From Owenia fusiformis (Eukaryota; Annelida; Polychaeta; Sabellida; Oweniidae), in NCBI GenBank assembly GCA_903813345.2, contig CAIIXF020000011.1:6598571-6662570 (forward strand): DNA of 64,000 nt, given 5' to 3'. Below the pieces are notes generated by a model. It saw nothing but the letters and a program-made list of their open reading frames with translations. It had not been told where the DNA came from and searched no databases. Position numbers and translations under genes: made by a program. Numbering within the stretch: the first letter of the stretch is position 1; every line of letters starts with the position of its first letter. Positions 25,801-37,900 of this stretch are shown piece after piece.

Positions 25801-28391
25801 ACATTATCTTTTTCACATTTCATGTCTCATGTTTTAATCTCTCCTATTTTAAATGTCTATTAAGACGTCATATTTATTTCCTGAATTTGAGATGCTTATG
25901 GTCAATAGGTACATGACCTACTACAAAAGATGTACTCTTATTTTTACTTTTCTGTCTCCACGTATTCCCCCAGGCCCCTGAAAAAGTATTATGTTAAGTG
26001 AGTATGTGTTTCCTGTACGATCGTCTCATTTTGCCTGGAGTTATCGGGTCTAGGATGTTCATAACTATGACTGGGATTTTCTGATTGTATGCGTATATGT
26101 ATAATAAGTGCCTTTCTAGATGACTACCGATATGATGTGGTTTTTTTTTCACCTGACATAAATGGAGAAAAATCAATTACTTGCTCGTTTTATATATCGA
26201 TGCCATTAAGTTAATCTTCTGTAATGCATAAGCATGGTGGTCACCATCATGATAAATCATGACATCTCATTTCTTCTCAGCCCCGAAACAGGTGAAACAG
26301 AAAGATGCTATGAGTATCAGAATGGGTGGTCAATAGAAATGGAACATTGTAAATTTTGAACAATAGATGACGTATATCAAGATTATATTGCACATTTAAC
26401 AAAGGGTGATTTAATTTATTTTATTTACTTTCAGGGAGCCAATACACTATCTTTCCTATTATACAATCTTGCCACAAATCCGGACAAACAGGAGACACTC
26501 ATTGAAGAAATAGAAAGGGAACTGCCATATTGTGAAAATCCAACTCCAGGTCATATGAACAAGCTCAACTACCTTAAGGCGTGTGTCAAGGAATCATTTA
26601 GGTAATTATAAATGGAAAATATGGCAAATTTGAATGGCAGAACACAATACAGTCAATTATATCAAACATCAAAAGAAATGCAAATTTCTGGATATTTCAT
26701 TTTTCTGTGTCTGGTGTCAAAGGGATATATACTTTTGTTGGTTAGATTTGCACCACTCTGCAAGTTCATAACACTTACAATAATAAGGCACGTGACATTA
26801 CAAAAGGTTACAATCATATGAAATATTGTTTAGCAGCCAAGTGCATACTCATAATGAGCACAGTCTCATTTTTTCTTTTAGAGTTAGATCATTGTCTAGG
26901 ACGCCATGTTTTGCTCCAGTCTTCATGGCCGATTGTACTTGAAATGCTCCTTTTATAACTTTTTATACTTGGGGGTTTTTCCGTTATGGAACGCATTTCA
27001 AGATATAATTTCATTATTTAATTAAAAAGAATGTCACAACTTATACACCCACATCTCATCTTACATAAAGTCATACGAACAAATTATGTTTATTTATAGA
27101 ATGTTTTATCCCACCCCTTGTGGGCCAGTGAAGGTAATCAAGGAAGACATGGTTATTTCTGGATACAAGATTCCTCCAGGGGTAGGTCTCTACAAGATAA
27201 ATATTACACTATTTATAAAATAAAAGTAACATCAAAGGACTCGATATAGAAATCAGAAGTGTGGCATTTGAACAAGGGAAAGAACAATTAACCATGTTAA
27301 TCCATCAATAAAATGCAAAATGGCAGACACTAACAAATTGAATTGTAAAAAGGTTACTTGTACCGTATTTGCAAATTGTTAGTACTATCATTCGACTCAC
27401 AAATAGAACTGGGTATAACTTGGCCCATTTCAACCATTGACACAATTGTAAAAAGGTTATGTGTACTTATAAAACCGTATTTGCAAATTGTTAGTACTAG
27501 CATTCAATCACAAATAGAACTGGGTATAACTTGGCCCATTTGATGAAATGTTTATTTTAGAACATTATAGAAGTCTTATTCTTATGTCTTTTCTATGGTC
27601 AGACCAATATTAATTACAAAGCACACAAACAGATAAAACAGCACAGACTATATAAACCATAAAGTAATGTTACAATATCAATACTTCCAGACAATGATAT
27701 TACCATCAAATAGTGTGATGTGTCAAATGGAAGAATACTTCAGAGAACCAAAGAAATTCATTCCTGAAAGATGGTTACGAGATGAAAATGGCGTTTGTGA
27801 GGTTCCCAGAACATACTCAAATATTGTCCTACCATTTGGCCACGGGATGCGGGTGTGCCTGGGAAGGCGGTTTGCAGAGCAGGAGATCAATCTAGGGATC
27901 ATCAAGGTACCAGTTTGTAATTAGTTGATTATAACTAATGTCACTATAATAAGCACATATATTTATTTATTGGGCAGACCCGATTGAAACGCTAGAATTA
28001 TTTAGATTATTGGTGCTTGCTCAATTTCAGGGTTTGACAATCCAGGTATTGTTTAGCTGCATCATTGAACTATTATATCACCAAGTGCTCTGTAATTTCA
28101 TGTCATATTTCTTGCTATTATGTAATAACTACATTTATACGATATAATGCCAGAGAGTACACAAATACTTCAAACTGATCAAAAATATATATTCATAGAA
28201 CAGCAATTCAAACAGACCACTTGAAATTATCAAAAGTTTACTTCTATCGTGTGTTGTATGAATCTTACATTTAATTTCAGATATTGCAGAAGTTTAATGT
28301 TACATACAAGGGTGAACCAATGGACAAAATTAACAAAGGTTTCAGCATCCCAGATAAACCTCTCAACCTATTCTTTACACGACGAAGGTGA
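19737..28391 (+). CDS. Cytochrome P450, mitochondrial clan
   Basis: This is a haem-thiolate monooxygenase. Mitochondrial-clan members take electrons from adrenodoxin and hydroxylate sterols, vitamin-D-like or other lipids. Exons: 19737-19826 (less certain), 23304-23604, 23861-24089, 24389-24579, 24832-25027, 25166-25340, 26435-26601, 27100-27181, 27691-27906, 28281-28391. All junctions are GT-AG and keep phase. The 585-residue model shows a proline-rich entry (MPGPKGLPLVG), C-helix WxxxR (WYRIR), I-helix GGIDSGANT, K-helix ESFR (ExxR), PERW, and the haem loop FGHGMRVCLGRR with ligand Cys533. The GPKGLP entry and RRFAEQE after the Cys point to the mitochondrial clan (CYP10/24/27/44-like). The I-helix has Ser-Gly where Thr-Thr is usual, which may affect oxygen activation. 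Start choice is open: from Met46 the protein would be 540 residues. The substrate cannot be told. Confidence 0.92.
20757..23000. repeat. Short repeat TTTCTTTACAGAGGGTA in three places
   Basis: CCTTTTTTCTTTACAGAGGG appears at 20771 and 22979 on the plus strand, and the complement TACCCTCTGTAAAG at 22300. All lie in the long intron before the first secure P450 exon. They may be ends of a decayed element in both orientations. No coding sequence is seen between. Confidence 0.45.
27340..27541 (+). repeat. Two-copy tandem repeat in a P450 intron
   Basis: A unit of about 100-110 bp containing CCGTATTTGCAAATTGTTAG and AGAACTGGGTATAACTTGGC occurs twice in direct tandem within the intron before the haem-loop exon. 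The copies differ by a small insertion and few substitutions, so the duplication is recent. It does not touch splice sites. Confidence 0.8.
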
Positions 28392-28846
28392 CACCGGTGA
28401 TGACTAGGACAATACAATAATAATTTTTGTTCCTTAAAGAAGCTTTGTTCTGCCACCTCATCATAGGAGAACAAAATTATAACCCATTTTATATATTGCA
28501 TATGAGAAACGCTGTAGTATATATGCCATATAGGGTGACACAATTTAACAGCATTTATCTGTGACAATACCATTCATTTTACCAAAACTTCCGCAGAAAA
28601 TCGGACACCTCTGCAAAAATAGGTGATAGGCTAACTATGAAACTATCAACATAATGGAATGTTTGTGTTTTATAAAGATAAACATTACCAAAATATCTCA
28701 CTCGCATATCCACTTCAGTCATATGCTTGAGTAGGACAAAGATCTGAAAGACGATTACATAATTATCATTAAGAGCTTATTTTCATATATCCAAAAATTA
28801 AAACAATTTATCAGTCTAGTCAAAAATGTTTTTTTTATATTTAGCA

Positions 28847-28852
28847 AATAAA
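28847..28852 (+). terminator. Candidate polyadenylation signal of the P450 gene
   Basis: AATAAA lies 456 bp after the P450 stop codon. Earlier canonical hexamers were not seen in the 3' sequence, so this is the first good candidate. Confidence 0.5.
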
Positions 28853-28859
28853 GGGATCA

Positions 28860-30531
28860 ACTTACTTTAAAAGTATGAAGTATTTATTTTATTTATTTAT
28901 TGAAACCCCAGCTCAGAGAGAGAGAGGGGGGAAGAGAGTATGTAGACTGCTTGATAATATGCATAACAAACAATGTTTGAGAGCAGTACTGTATTGTTTG
29001 TTTACCTTGTCTATTCTGGTATTCATTTTTGAAATCCTTCCACACAGGAGCGTCCTTCAAAGTAAACTACTTTAAAAGAATATTTTCAGCAATCTTTTGA
29101 CCGATAATAGTGATCCATGATTCCTAAGGTATATGACAATGATATATACATACTTTAAATTTTATATATGTATTAATGCGAGATATTTTGTTATTTGCTT
29201 ATTATACATTTATAAAATATTTATTGATGAGAGATATGTCTACAATATATAATTAGTTTACTGTATTAATGTACGTAAATGTATACAGCATTGTTTGAAG
29301 AATAAATATATGATATATTTTATATTGAAACATAAGAATCTTTATTGTCAATGAAAACGTAAGCAAACTTGCACAAGGGAAAGGAAAAAATGGAATTACA
29401 ATACACCACTGGCGGATCCAGAAACTAATAAGGGGAGGTCCACATTTCAAGTCAGGAATAAAATTTCCCGACCTTTTGAAAATTTAAAGCGCATTTTTGG
29501 TAATTTGGCCTAGAGAAGTCCAAAGGCTAAGTTATGTCCAAAAAGGTCCAATTGTTATTAGGCCCCAAAATATTTTTCTAGACTAAGGTTCTTGTCTCAC
29601 GTGTGCCCTTTGTCCCAGACTCTTCGTGGGTTGATGAAATTTGGGGTCCTAATATCTTGTCTGTGCCTTAGATCTGTCCCACATCAGAATGTTTTTGGAA
29701 AGATTTTAAAATAATCTAATGAATCTGCTACAGAATGTTTTGTTTTGGGATATAATAGAACTCGAGAGGGGTCTTGTTTCTGCCCTCAGCTCTTTTTACC
29801 CGTAGGGACGGTGTAGTACTACGAGACTAACAACACTTTGTTTGAGAGTGACGTGATTTTGACCTTATGGACTCGGTGAAAAGCTAAACTGATTAGCATC
29901 AAATGATGTTATGTGATCACCATACACGCTGCATATGTTCGAGATACAGTAAGTGGGGCTATCCATATCTGATCTTTTCTATTGATAAACATCCAATGCT
30001 GGTAATAATTTATGGTAAACCCCCAATGCTTAATCCAAATACGATGAAATATTTATACATTTATAGTTTTAACTGTTGGTTGGTCTTGTGAATTGGGATT
30101 GTTCTGCGTGTGTTTGCGTTCTTGTATCTCTAACAAGTTTATTTTGTGACCAGCAAAATTCTGCCCATCCCAATTTAATGAGCCAGGGGTTGGCATGACA
30201 AAAACGAATACAAATTGCTTATGAGTTAGTAGTGTATTTAGAGAGTTCGTAGTGTATTCAGAGAGTTCGTAGTTTATTATGTTAGTAACTAAACCAGACG
30301 TTATCAGAGTTCCTAAAGAACCTCATTACGATATGGCAATAAACTCTAATTTACTGTTCACAGGGCTGGCATTTGGGAAGTGCAGCATAGCTTAGTGTTG
30401 GCCTACGTTGCCAAGTATTCATGATATCCAAATATTATTTCTCACCCTTTCCGCGCGCTACAATGGATTGAGTCGCAAAAATCGAATATATTTTGAAATC
30501 AACAAATTAAAACAAGGCATTAACATGACAA
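28860..30531. other. Intergenic stretch between P450 and calponin genes
   Basis: No gene is supported. It holds a dispersed-repeat terminus (CACTGGCGGATCCAG at 29407, shared with 12560 on the other strand) and AT-rich simple sequence. Near 30238-30272 a 19-bp phrase around AGAGAGTTCGTAGT is repeated. Confidence 0.5.
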
Positions 30532-31020
30532 TATGTCACCACCTAAAACAATTTGGTCAATTTAAAGCAAGTTGAAAAAATACCTCTTTGACTTTTTTTG
30601 ACATTGAGAAGGTCATTGAGGGTCAAATGTCAAATGTAAAGTCAGATTTGAACTTCTGAGAACATGTAGATGATTTTGAAAAAAAAATTAAGTAAATTTG
30701 AAGCAAGAAGAAAAAAGACCTTTTTGACCTTTTTTGACCTTGAGAAGGTCATTGAAGGTCAAATGTCAAATCTAAAGTCAGATTTGAAGGTCAAATGTCA
30801 AATCTAAAGTCAGATTTGAACTTCTGGGAACATGTAGATGATTTAGAAAAAAATTGAAGTCAATCTAAACAGTATTTGTTAAGTTATAGGAAGTTGTAAG
30901 AAATTGTTACAGACGCCGGACGCCAACCGCCGGACGCCGGACGCCAACCGCCGGACGCCAACCGCCGTCGCTAAAAAACGGAGACCATAACAATATGTCA
31001 CCACTTTTGGTGGTGACATA
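30532..31020. mobile_element. Element with GTCACCAC ends and a GC-rich GCCGGACGCC block
   Basis: TATGTCACCACC at the left is matched by the inverted GGTGGTGACATA at the right. The right end is itself a hairpin (ATGTCACCAC, TTTT, GGTGGTGACAT). Inside, a block GACCTTGAGAAGGTCATTGA with GGTCAAATGTCAAAT is repeated, followed by a short array of GCCGGACGCC/AACCGCC units (30913-30966) that stands out in AT-rich DNA. No coding capacity. Confidence 0.65.
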
Positions 31021-31905
31021 AAAACGACAGCTTAATCTACGTCTCAACAAAATAAGTTGAGGGTTGTATGTGTGTTTTTAGATTTTACCCTTTGTGAGGT
31101 TATTCTGTAATAGTTTTTCAGAAAATATTACCTAAAACAAAGAGCAACTTCGCAAAAGATGCATTCAATAATAAACACTTGGTTACCATCTGTTCAGTCA
31201 AAGAGATAAGTCATACCTAATTAATACCTTGAAAGTAATAACACTTAGTTATCTGGATTTATATAATCATCTCCAAAATTATCAGTTACAAAATGTCAGA
31301 CCAGGACTAGCCACTGGTAATGATAAAAATAGTCATATATCGGGGCACTGGGTTGGAACTCATAGGCCGTAGAAAGTAACCCTGGAATTCGAGGCCTAAT
31401 ATTATTAGAATATAATGCAGACACCCCATGCTTGGAAAAACTAAGATAATTTTTTCCCCACGCATTTTAAGTCGAGTGAAATTATCGTGTCTTTGATTGG
31501 GAGTTTTCTATAATATGAAAGAGAATGACGTCAAAGAGGTGCCCCCTTGCAGCGCCGGTTGTGTTCCAATGCCACACTTTTTCCAACTACTGCCCTGCTA
31601 AACCTCAATATTTAATGTAATATTTTACGACTAATTATGTAGAGAAATGTTTGTAAGTGGTTTCTAAAAGTTTTATTTCATTATAGAATAAAATTTGGTA
31701 GTTTTAACTCTACCCAGTTCTTCTCTAGTGCAGTGAACATATATCAGATTACTTGGTTTAGAAAACAAGTTCCAGCCCTGCGTATCTAACCAGCAAACGG
31801 TCCAAACCAGAAGTTTCGGCTTATATTCAGATAAGATTTCATTACTCATTCACAAGGATATAGAACGGACTATTCCCCCGACTTTTCCACGTCCAGTTAT
31901 ACAAA

Positions 31906-34900
31906 ATGGCCAGCAAGGTAAGACAATTATATTTCATTAGCATAGAATTGTATGCATTTAGTGTACCTGAAAAGTACATCTCTAAATATACCAGTGCATT
32001 CAGTTTTAAACCTGTGTGGTAAGTTAATTTAAGAGAAAGAAATCGCCAAGGAATGATGATGGGTTTTGAACTCAATTTGATTTAAGTTAACCATTTTATA
32101 TGGGGTATGTAAGGATGTCTATAATTGAATCAGACTTATATTATGTATGCAGTATATATGTGTTTATCTCAATCGTTGGATCGCAAAACCGGCTTCCAAA
32201 AACAGAATACGAAAAACATATGCAAAGTTGTAGGCTGCATGACCTCTAAGTTGTTTTGCAAGGTCATTATGCTCTCGCCATCAGTTCGCCTAATGATTCA
32301 GATGTCTAAATCTATGATATATCGTATGAGGAAGTAGAGACCGGGAATAAACACTTTAAAGGAATAGTATGCCAATATATCACCCAAAGATGGACGATGG
32401 ACTATCTGTAATGCAAGGCATCTTAAATTTTTCTACAATTTATTGTACATTTTATCAAAATCTGACTTGGTTCCTGATTTTCTCGTTCCAAATGGCATCA
32501 TATAATGATGGTTAGATAAAAAATATCATATTGACCTGCTTCAATTCACAAGCCACTCGAACAACTTACTTTAGCCATTTACTTAAGCCATTCAAACAAC
32601 TTACTTTAGCAATTCAAACAGCTTACTTAAGACATTCAAACAACTTACATTAGCCGTAAAATATATTGTAATTTAAATTAAAAGTTTCGGCTCTGGCATC
32701 ACAAGTATAGAGAATTCCAGATTTCATATTTAGCATTATGTCATATGCATCTAGAGGTAGATGGTAAATGATAGCTTATTGTGTATTTTAACTTTTTAAG
32801 AGAATCTAGAATAATTTAGAATATTCATGCAAAAATTACACATTTTATATGTTTACATCAGGATCTAAAGTGGCAATTTGGCCATCTTGGAAACTTGAAT
32901 TCAAGATGGTTGCCCTTTGTAAGTTCATTATATCAATAGCCAATACAATGGGCCATTCATAACAAAAAAAAATTTGGTAAAGTACTCCTTTAATGTCACG
33001 AATTTTATTCAGTATTCATTTAACCTATTCTTTAATCCCCACGAAGGCTGTCATGGTCATACCCTGGATATTGTAATCATTGTGATTATATAAATCCGAG
33101 CTCATCTCTCTAGCATTTTGTAGTTCTCCCACGTCTTTACCGTGATTTTCTCATTTTCCATAGCGTGTAAAATGTATTAGGCCCACCTACTTGCGTGTGA
33201 TTTATAATACCGATGTCATGAAATTACGAAACGATCAACCGAGATTTTTGCATAGTCCAGAAATTAGAATTGATTATATTATTTTGTACCGAGTAAACTT
33301 TTTAGTATTATTTTATACTATTTTTCTAGTTTATTTTGACCATCTTGGGGTATTGAATTACTTAGCCTGGAAATCTGGCATTTTATTCCACCACAAAGTT
33401 TACAAATATTTCAGAAGAATCCGATGGATAAATTCCTAGGAAATGAAAAGCAATTCCAGTTGCAAAAAATGTTATGTTTCTGACAAGTATGCGAAAAAAC
33501 ATTTTGGAAATGTGAGGGTTAAATTATGGTAAATTACCCTCTAGCAATGATGAACAAGAATATTAAGCCAAGTGAATACCGAAACAAATTTTTCATGCAA
33601 CGGTAATTTATCAACGTGGTATCCACAGCATGTGCTTTATCTTGAAGAAATTCAACGAGAGATCATAGCCTCCTATCAGTTCGTTCCTTTTTGGATTGAT
33701 ATATTGCTACTTTGAAAACATGGCTATGAGGAATATCTGAATGAGTCAGTGAATATACTTGCTGTTTTTTTTATTGACTGAAGGAATCATTTTTCTAAAA
33801 TGTACAAAAGTTGTCAAGCAATTGCAAAAGGTCGCGCTCAGTATGGTTACGCAAATCCTCAGCTTGTGCACGGCACTCTGGGTTCGACTAAGACTGCGCG
33901 CAGTGTAATGTTACTTATAACAAATGGTTAGAGGGGGAGCAAAGTTACCCCCTGTGACCCAAAATCTGAGAAGCCCTACATATAAACATCTTACAAAAAT
34001 GAAAATGAAATCTAATATTCAGTTTTTTTAACCATATTTCATTAGAATCGGTCGATGATTAATGAAGATATTGGCATTTTAAGACCATATAGGGGTATCT
34101 CGCGATTTCACTTGAAGATGTTTTTTGTCTTCGGAAACTAAGAACATTTCTTTGGATCACAATAGCTTTGCAACTAACTAATTTTTTCACCATAATGTGA
34201 GTTATTCAAAATCAAATAAATTCAGAAAACATTTTTCAGACTGAAACTTAAAAAAATTCCACGGGAAGATTGTTGAAGAGTTGAAGAATCGCAAATGTTG
34301 GAAGTTCACATTTTTTTTAAAACTACGACAAATGTATGGTTCCAACAAAACGTCTAAACCTTCCCCTACAACATGTGAAAATATGAAAGGATTCCTGCAG
34401 GCAATACGCAAAATATAGCCCGTTGCAACAGTTCACCTTTTTGGACCACCCTGTGAACCTGTTGTCGATTATGTAGCACATGAAAGTAAATTCCAGGTGT
34501 TTCGTTATAAAGCCATTCGCCATTTTGGAATAAATGAGGTTTGGCTTAACATGCCGAGAATTATCCTTGCAAAATCTCCGATTGATTCTTCTTTATCGTC
34601 CATAACACTGATCCTGTGGGCGACAATTGGAGATATTGGTGCTGCTATTATTGCAGAGAGAATATGCCGTGAAACGAACGAACAAACCAACAAACAGAAC
34701 AGGAGAAACTCAAGGGTTATAATGGCCAATTGGCATTCAAAAGTACGGACCAATATAACATGATAATATTTGTGTATGTAACTTCCTTAGATCCCAAATG
34801 AAGATTAATGTATTGAATTCCAAGATAACTGACCGCTGTGATGATGATAACTCCAAATCGGTTTCTAAAATACCCCGATTCTTAAATTGATGATACTTTC

Positions 34901-37900
34901 GGAAAAAAGATTCCTATCACTTAAAGTGTGCGCCAAAGTTTAAAACTGCGCAGGCGCACCGCTCTCGCTAAACTATATAAAGAGATTACCAGGTACACGA
35001 TTCAGAGGTAAGCCAGGAAGGCGAACGATCTTCGTCTCGTGATGATTTCCCATATAATCGTAACCAGGGAAGTTTCACCATTGAAATTGAAAATTACTAT
35101 TAGATATACTTTGTAGATGTTATTTATGAAGCTATTTAGTGTTTGCATCAATCAAATGGCTCATTTTGAACATATAAAAAGTATTTGTGTTTTGTTTCCC
35201 AGGGAATTGTATTGTATGTAGTACACACATAAATAGTGTACATTATACAGTACTTGAATAGCCTGGTTTACATAATATTGAAGGGCATGCTGATTACATG
35301 CACACGAGTACATGAATGAAGGCCTAATATTGATATACGTAGCTTGCATACCTAAATAAAAAATAAACTCTTCTAATCCCCTAATGTAAACACGGCGGTA
35401 TACGTAGCCCGATTTATCGGGGACTTTAAAGCAGTGATCTCCCAAATATTACCCCTTGCATTCGTTCGACTTTGCTTCTCAAAAGAGAGCTTCGTCTTCG
35501 GTAGTTTATAACTAGACTCTGCGCGCAAGGTATCCAAATATAAAAGCAATCGGGTGATGTATCCTGCCAAAATTCAAAGGTTACATTACCATCATGGTTG
35601 GAAATCTGTTAGCATCCTGTCATAAATATACTAGAATATAGTAATCTGCTGGTACTTTATGTTGAAGAACTTTGGAGATCGCTCTATGGAAGTTTCTTCA
35701 ATTTCATTACTTAGATATTTTGAGCTTGAGTCTCTTCATTTTAAAAGCAGATCAATTTCGGACAAGCCACACTCCGTACACAAGCCACACTCCGTACACA
35801 TACACAAGTACACAAACCACACTCCGTACACAAGCCACATTCCATACACAAGCCACACTCCGTTCACGCCATTGAACGCATTTCTGAGAAACTATAATTC
35901 GAGAAACGAAAACTTCAGGCTCAATCAATTTTGAGGGAAACGTCAAAGTTGGCAAAATTCGTTGGCATTCAAAGCAATTTAGGCATAATTCAAGAAAATA
36001 TACAGGTACATTTGATTTGATTTGATTTGTGTGAAATATTTGAAGGGGCAAGGCTTACACCAAGCCCAGGTGATGACTTTAGGTAAAATACTTTCCACAT
36101 AAATGTTTCAAAAAGAGATTGAATAACAGAATATTGATGCAATATTAGTTGACCACTTCATGCTGATCTCAACGCGTTTGATATCAGGAACACTGTTTGT
36201 GAACTTTCTATTTATATCTTTAGAAGGCGTGTTATCTTAGTGGTTTATTCGCTAGACGATTCCATGAATACGTTAGGCCTGATAGCAAATGAATGATTTT
36301 CCACATTTCTGTGTGTTCTTTCAAAGTTTTTTTTAATTCCGCTTCAAAGGCAAACATTAACAGAACGTAAAATCAGGAGCGCAGTGTGCTTTCTTCTACT
36401 GAGCAGATATCTTTGTGTTTTAGGAGAAGGTCCAACCCGCATCCCATTTGTTTTACCCTTTGCATTCGTTTGACTTCACTTCTTAAAAGAGAGCTCCGTC
36501 TCTCCGTGTAGTTTAACTAGACTCTGCACGCAGGGTACATTTGTTTTGGGAGCAGGTTCAAATCTATTTAGCACTTAAGAAAAGTCCATGTCCAAATATT
36601 TCCCAGTTCTAAGGAGCTAGTTCAAATGAACATATATCTCCTTGTTGTTACTTATAGGGAGCAAGTCAAAATATAATAAATGCATCTCCTTGTTGTTTAA
36701 AGGACTGAATATGTCTTAATGTTTGATCTCCTTGTTGTTTTAGGGAGCAGACCTCGAGCAGGAGAATGAAATCTTGGATTGGATGGAGACGATCATGGGT
36801 GAAAAACTACCAAGAGGAAACTTTGGAGAAGATTTGAAAAATGGTGTTATTCTTTGTCGGTAAGTAACATGGAACATCACCCCTCATAAGTATTTATGTT
36901 GTGGTTCCAATGAAAAAAAAAGTTCGCATTTATATCTGAAACCAAGGACGTCCTTGTTGAAACCTTGCCCCGCGCGTGCATCTTCTACGACTTGCTAAGT
37001 GTTTTCAAATTTTGCAGTCGCATTACAAGACTGAAGATATCAAGTGTGCCTGCGTATGTTGCCTTTTAGTAGGACTGTTCTTTTGTTCTTGTCATATGAC
37101 CCCTATGTCTAATTATCTCTGTTCTAATTGGTTCAAACAAAATGGGTGTGATTTATTTGCACAATGAGGACCTTATTTTGTTAGCTTCGTGTCGAAGATG
37201 ATACTCCGGGCGGGGGTGATCCAGAAACAATGATAATGTTTACATAGGATGCGTGATGGTTAAAATATGGGTACCCCCTTTTGTTCCAGTAAACCGGAAG
37301 TGATTCTTTGCTATTGTGTACATTGACGACTTTTATATACTTCATTCCATTCTCAGCTGTGTTATAAATATAAAGTCGTGATGAAAATGATACTCTGGGG
37401 TTGTATATAGTATACGATACGATGATTATATAATGGAAGTCCTTCGTGATATCTTACAGCGCGTGCATTGCGTAGTTTCAGTGAATGAAGACGCAGATTT
37501 AGACCGATTTTTAAAAATGCATTCATTTAGTATTTTCATTATTGGATAATACGGAACAACACTGGCGCAATAAAAACAACAATAGTGTGCCCACGTGGCT
37601 GTGTCATCCATTGTAATAATCTGATTCTGAACGCTCTCTTCAATTCTCATTGAATTTTGACACACAACTCATCTCTCCACTAGTATTTTATTAAATATCT
37701 CAATTTGCTAAAGTTTCATGAATATGGGCACAGGGAGAAAATTGAAATCCAAAAAGTTTTTCGGTATTGCAAATGGTTCAAAACGTCCCTGGAATAGCCT
37801 ACCATCATTGTGGTTAGATCGTCTACGTAGGGAATGGAGAAAGACATTTAGATCATAAATGTTAGAACATCGTAGTAACATACATTTGAACATAAGTACT

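Noticed and set aside
34197-34763. Open frames on both strands around 34.5 kb
   Set aside because: Opposing frames of similar size near an ACAGGGTGGTCC-type transposon end; no transposase motif could be identified.
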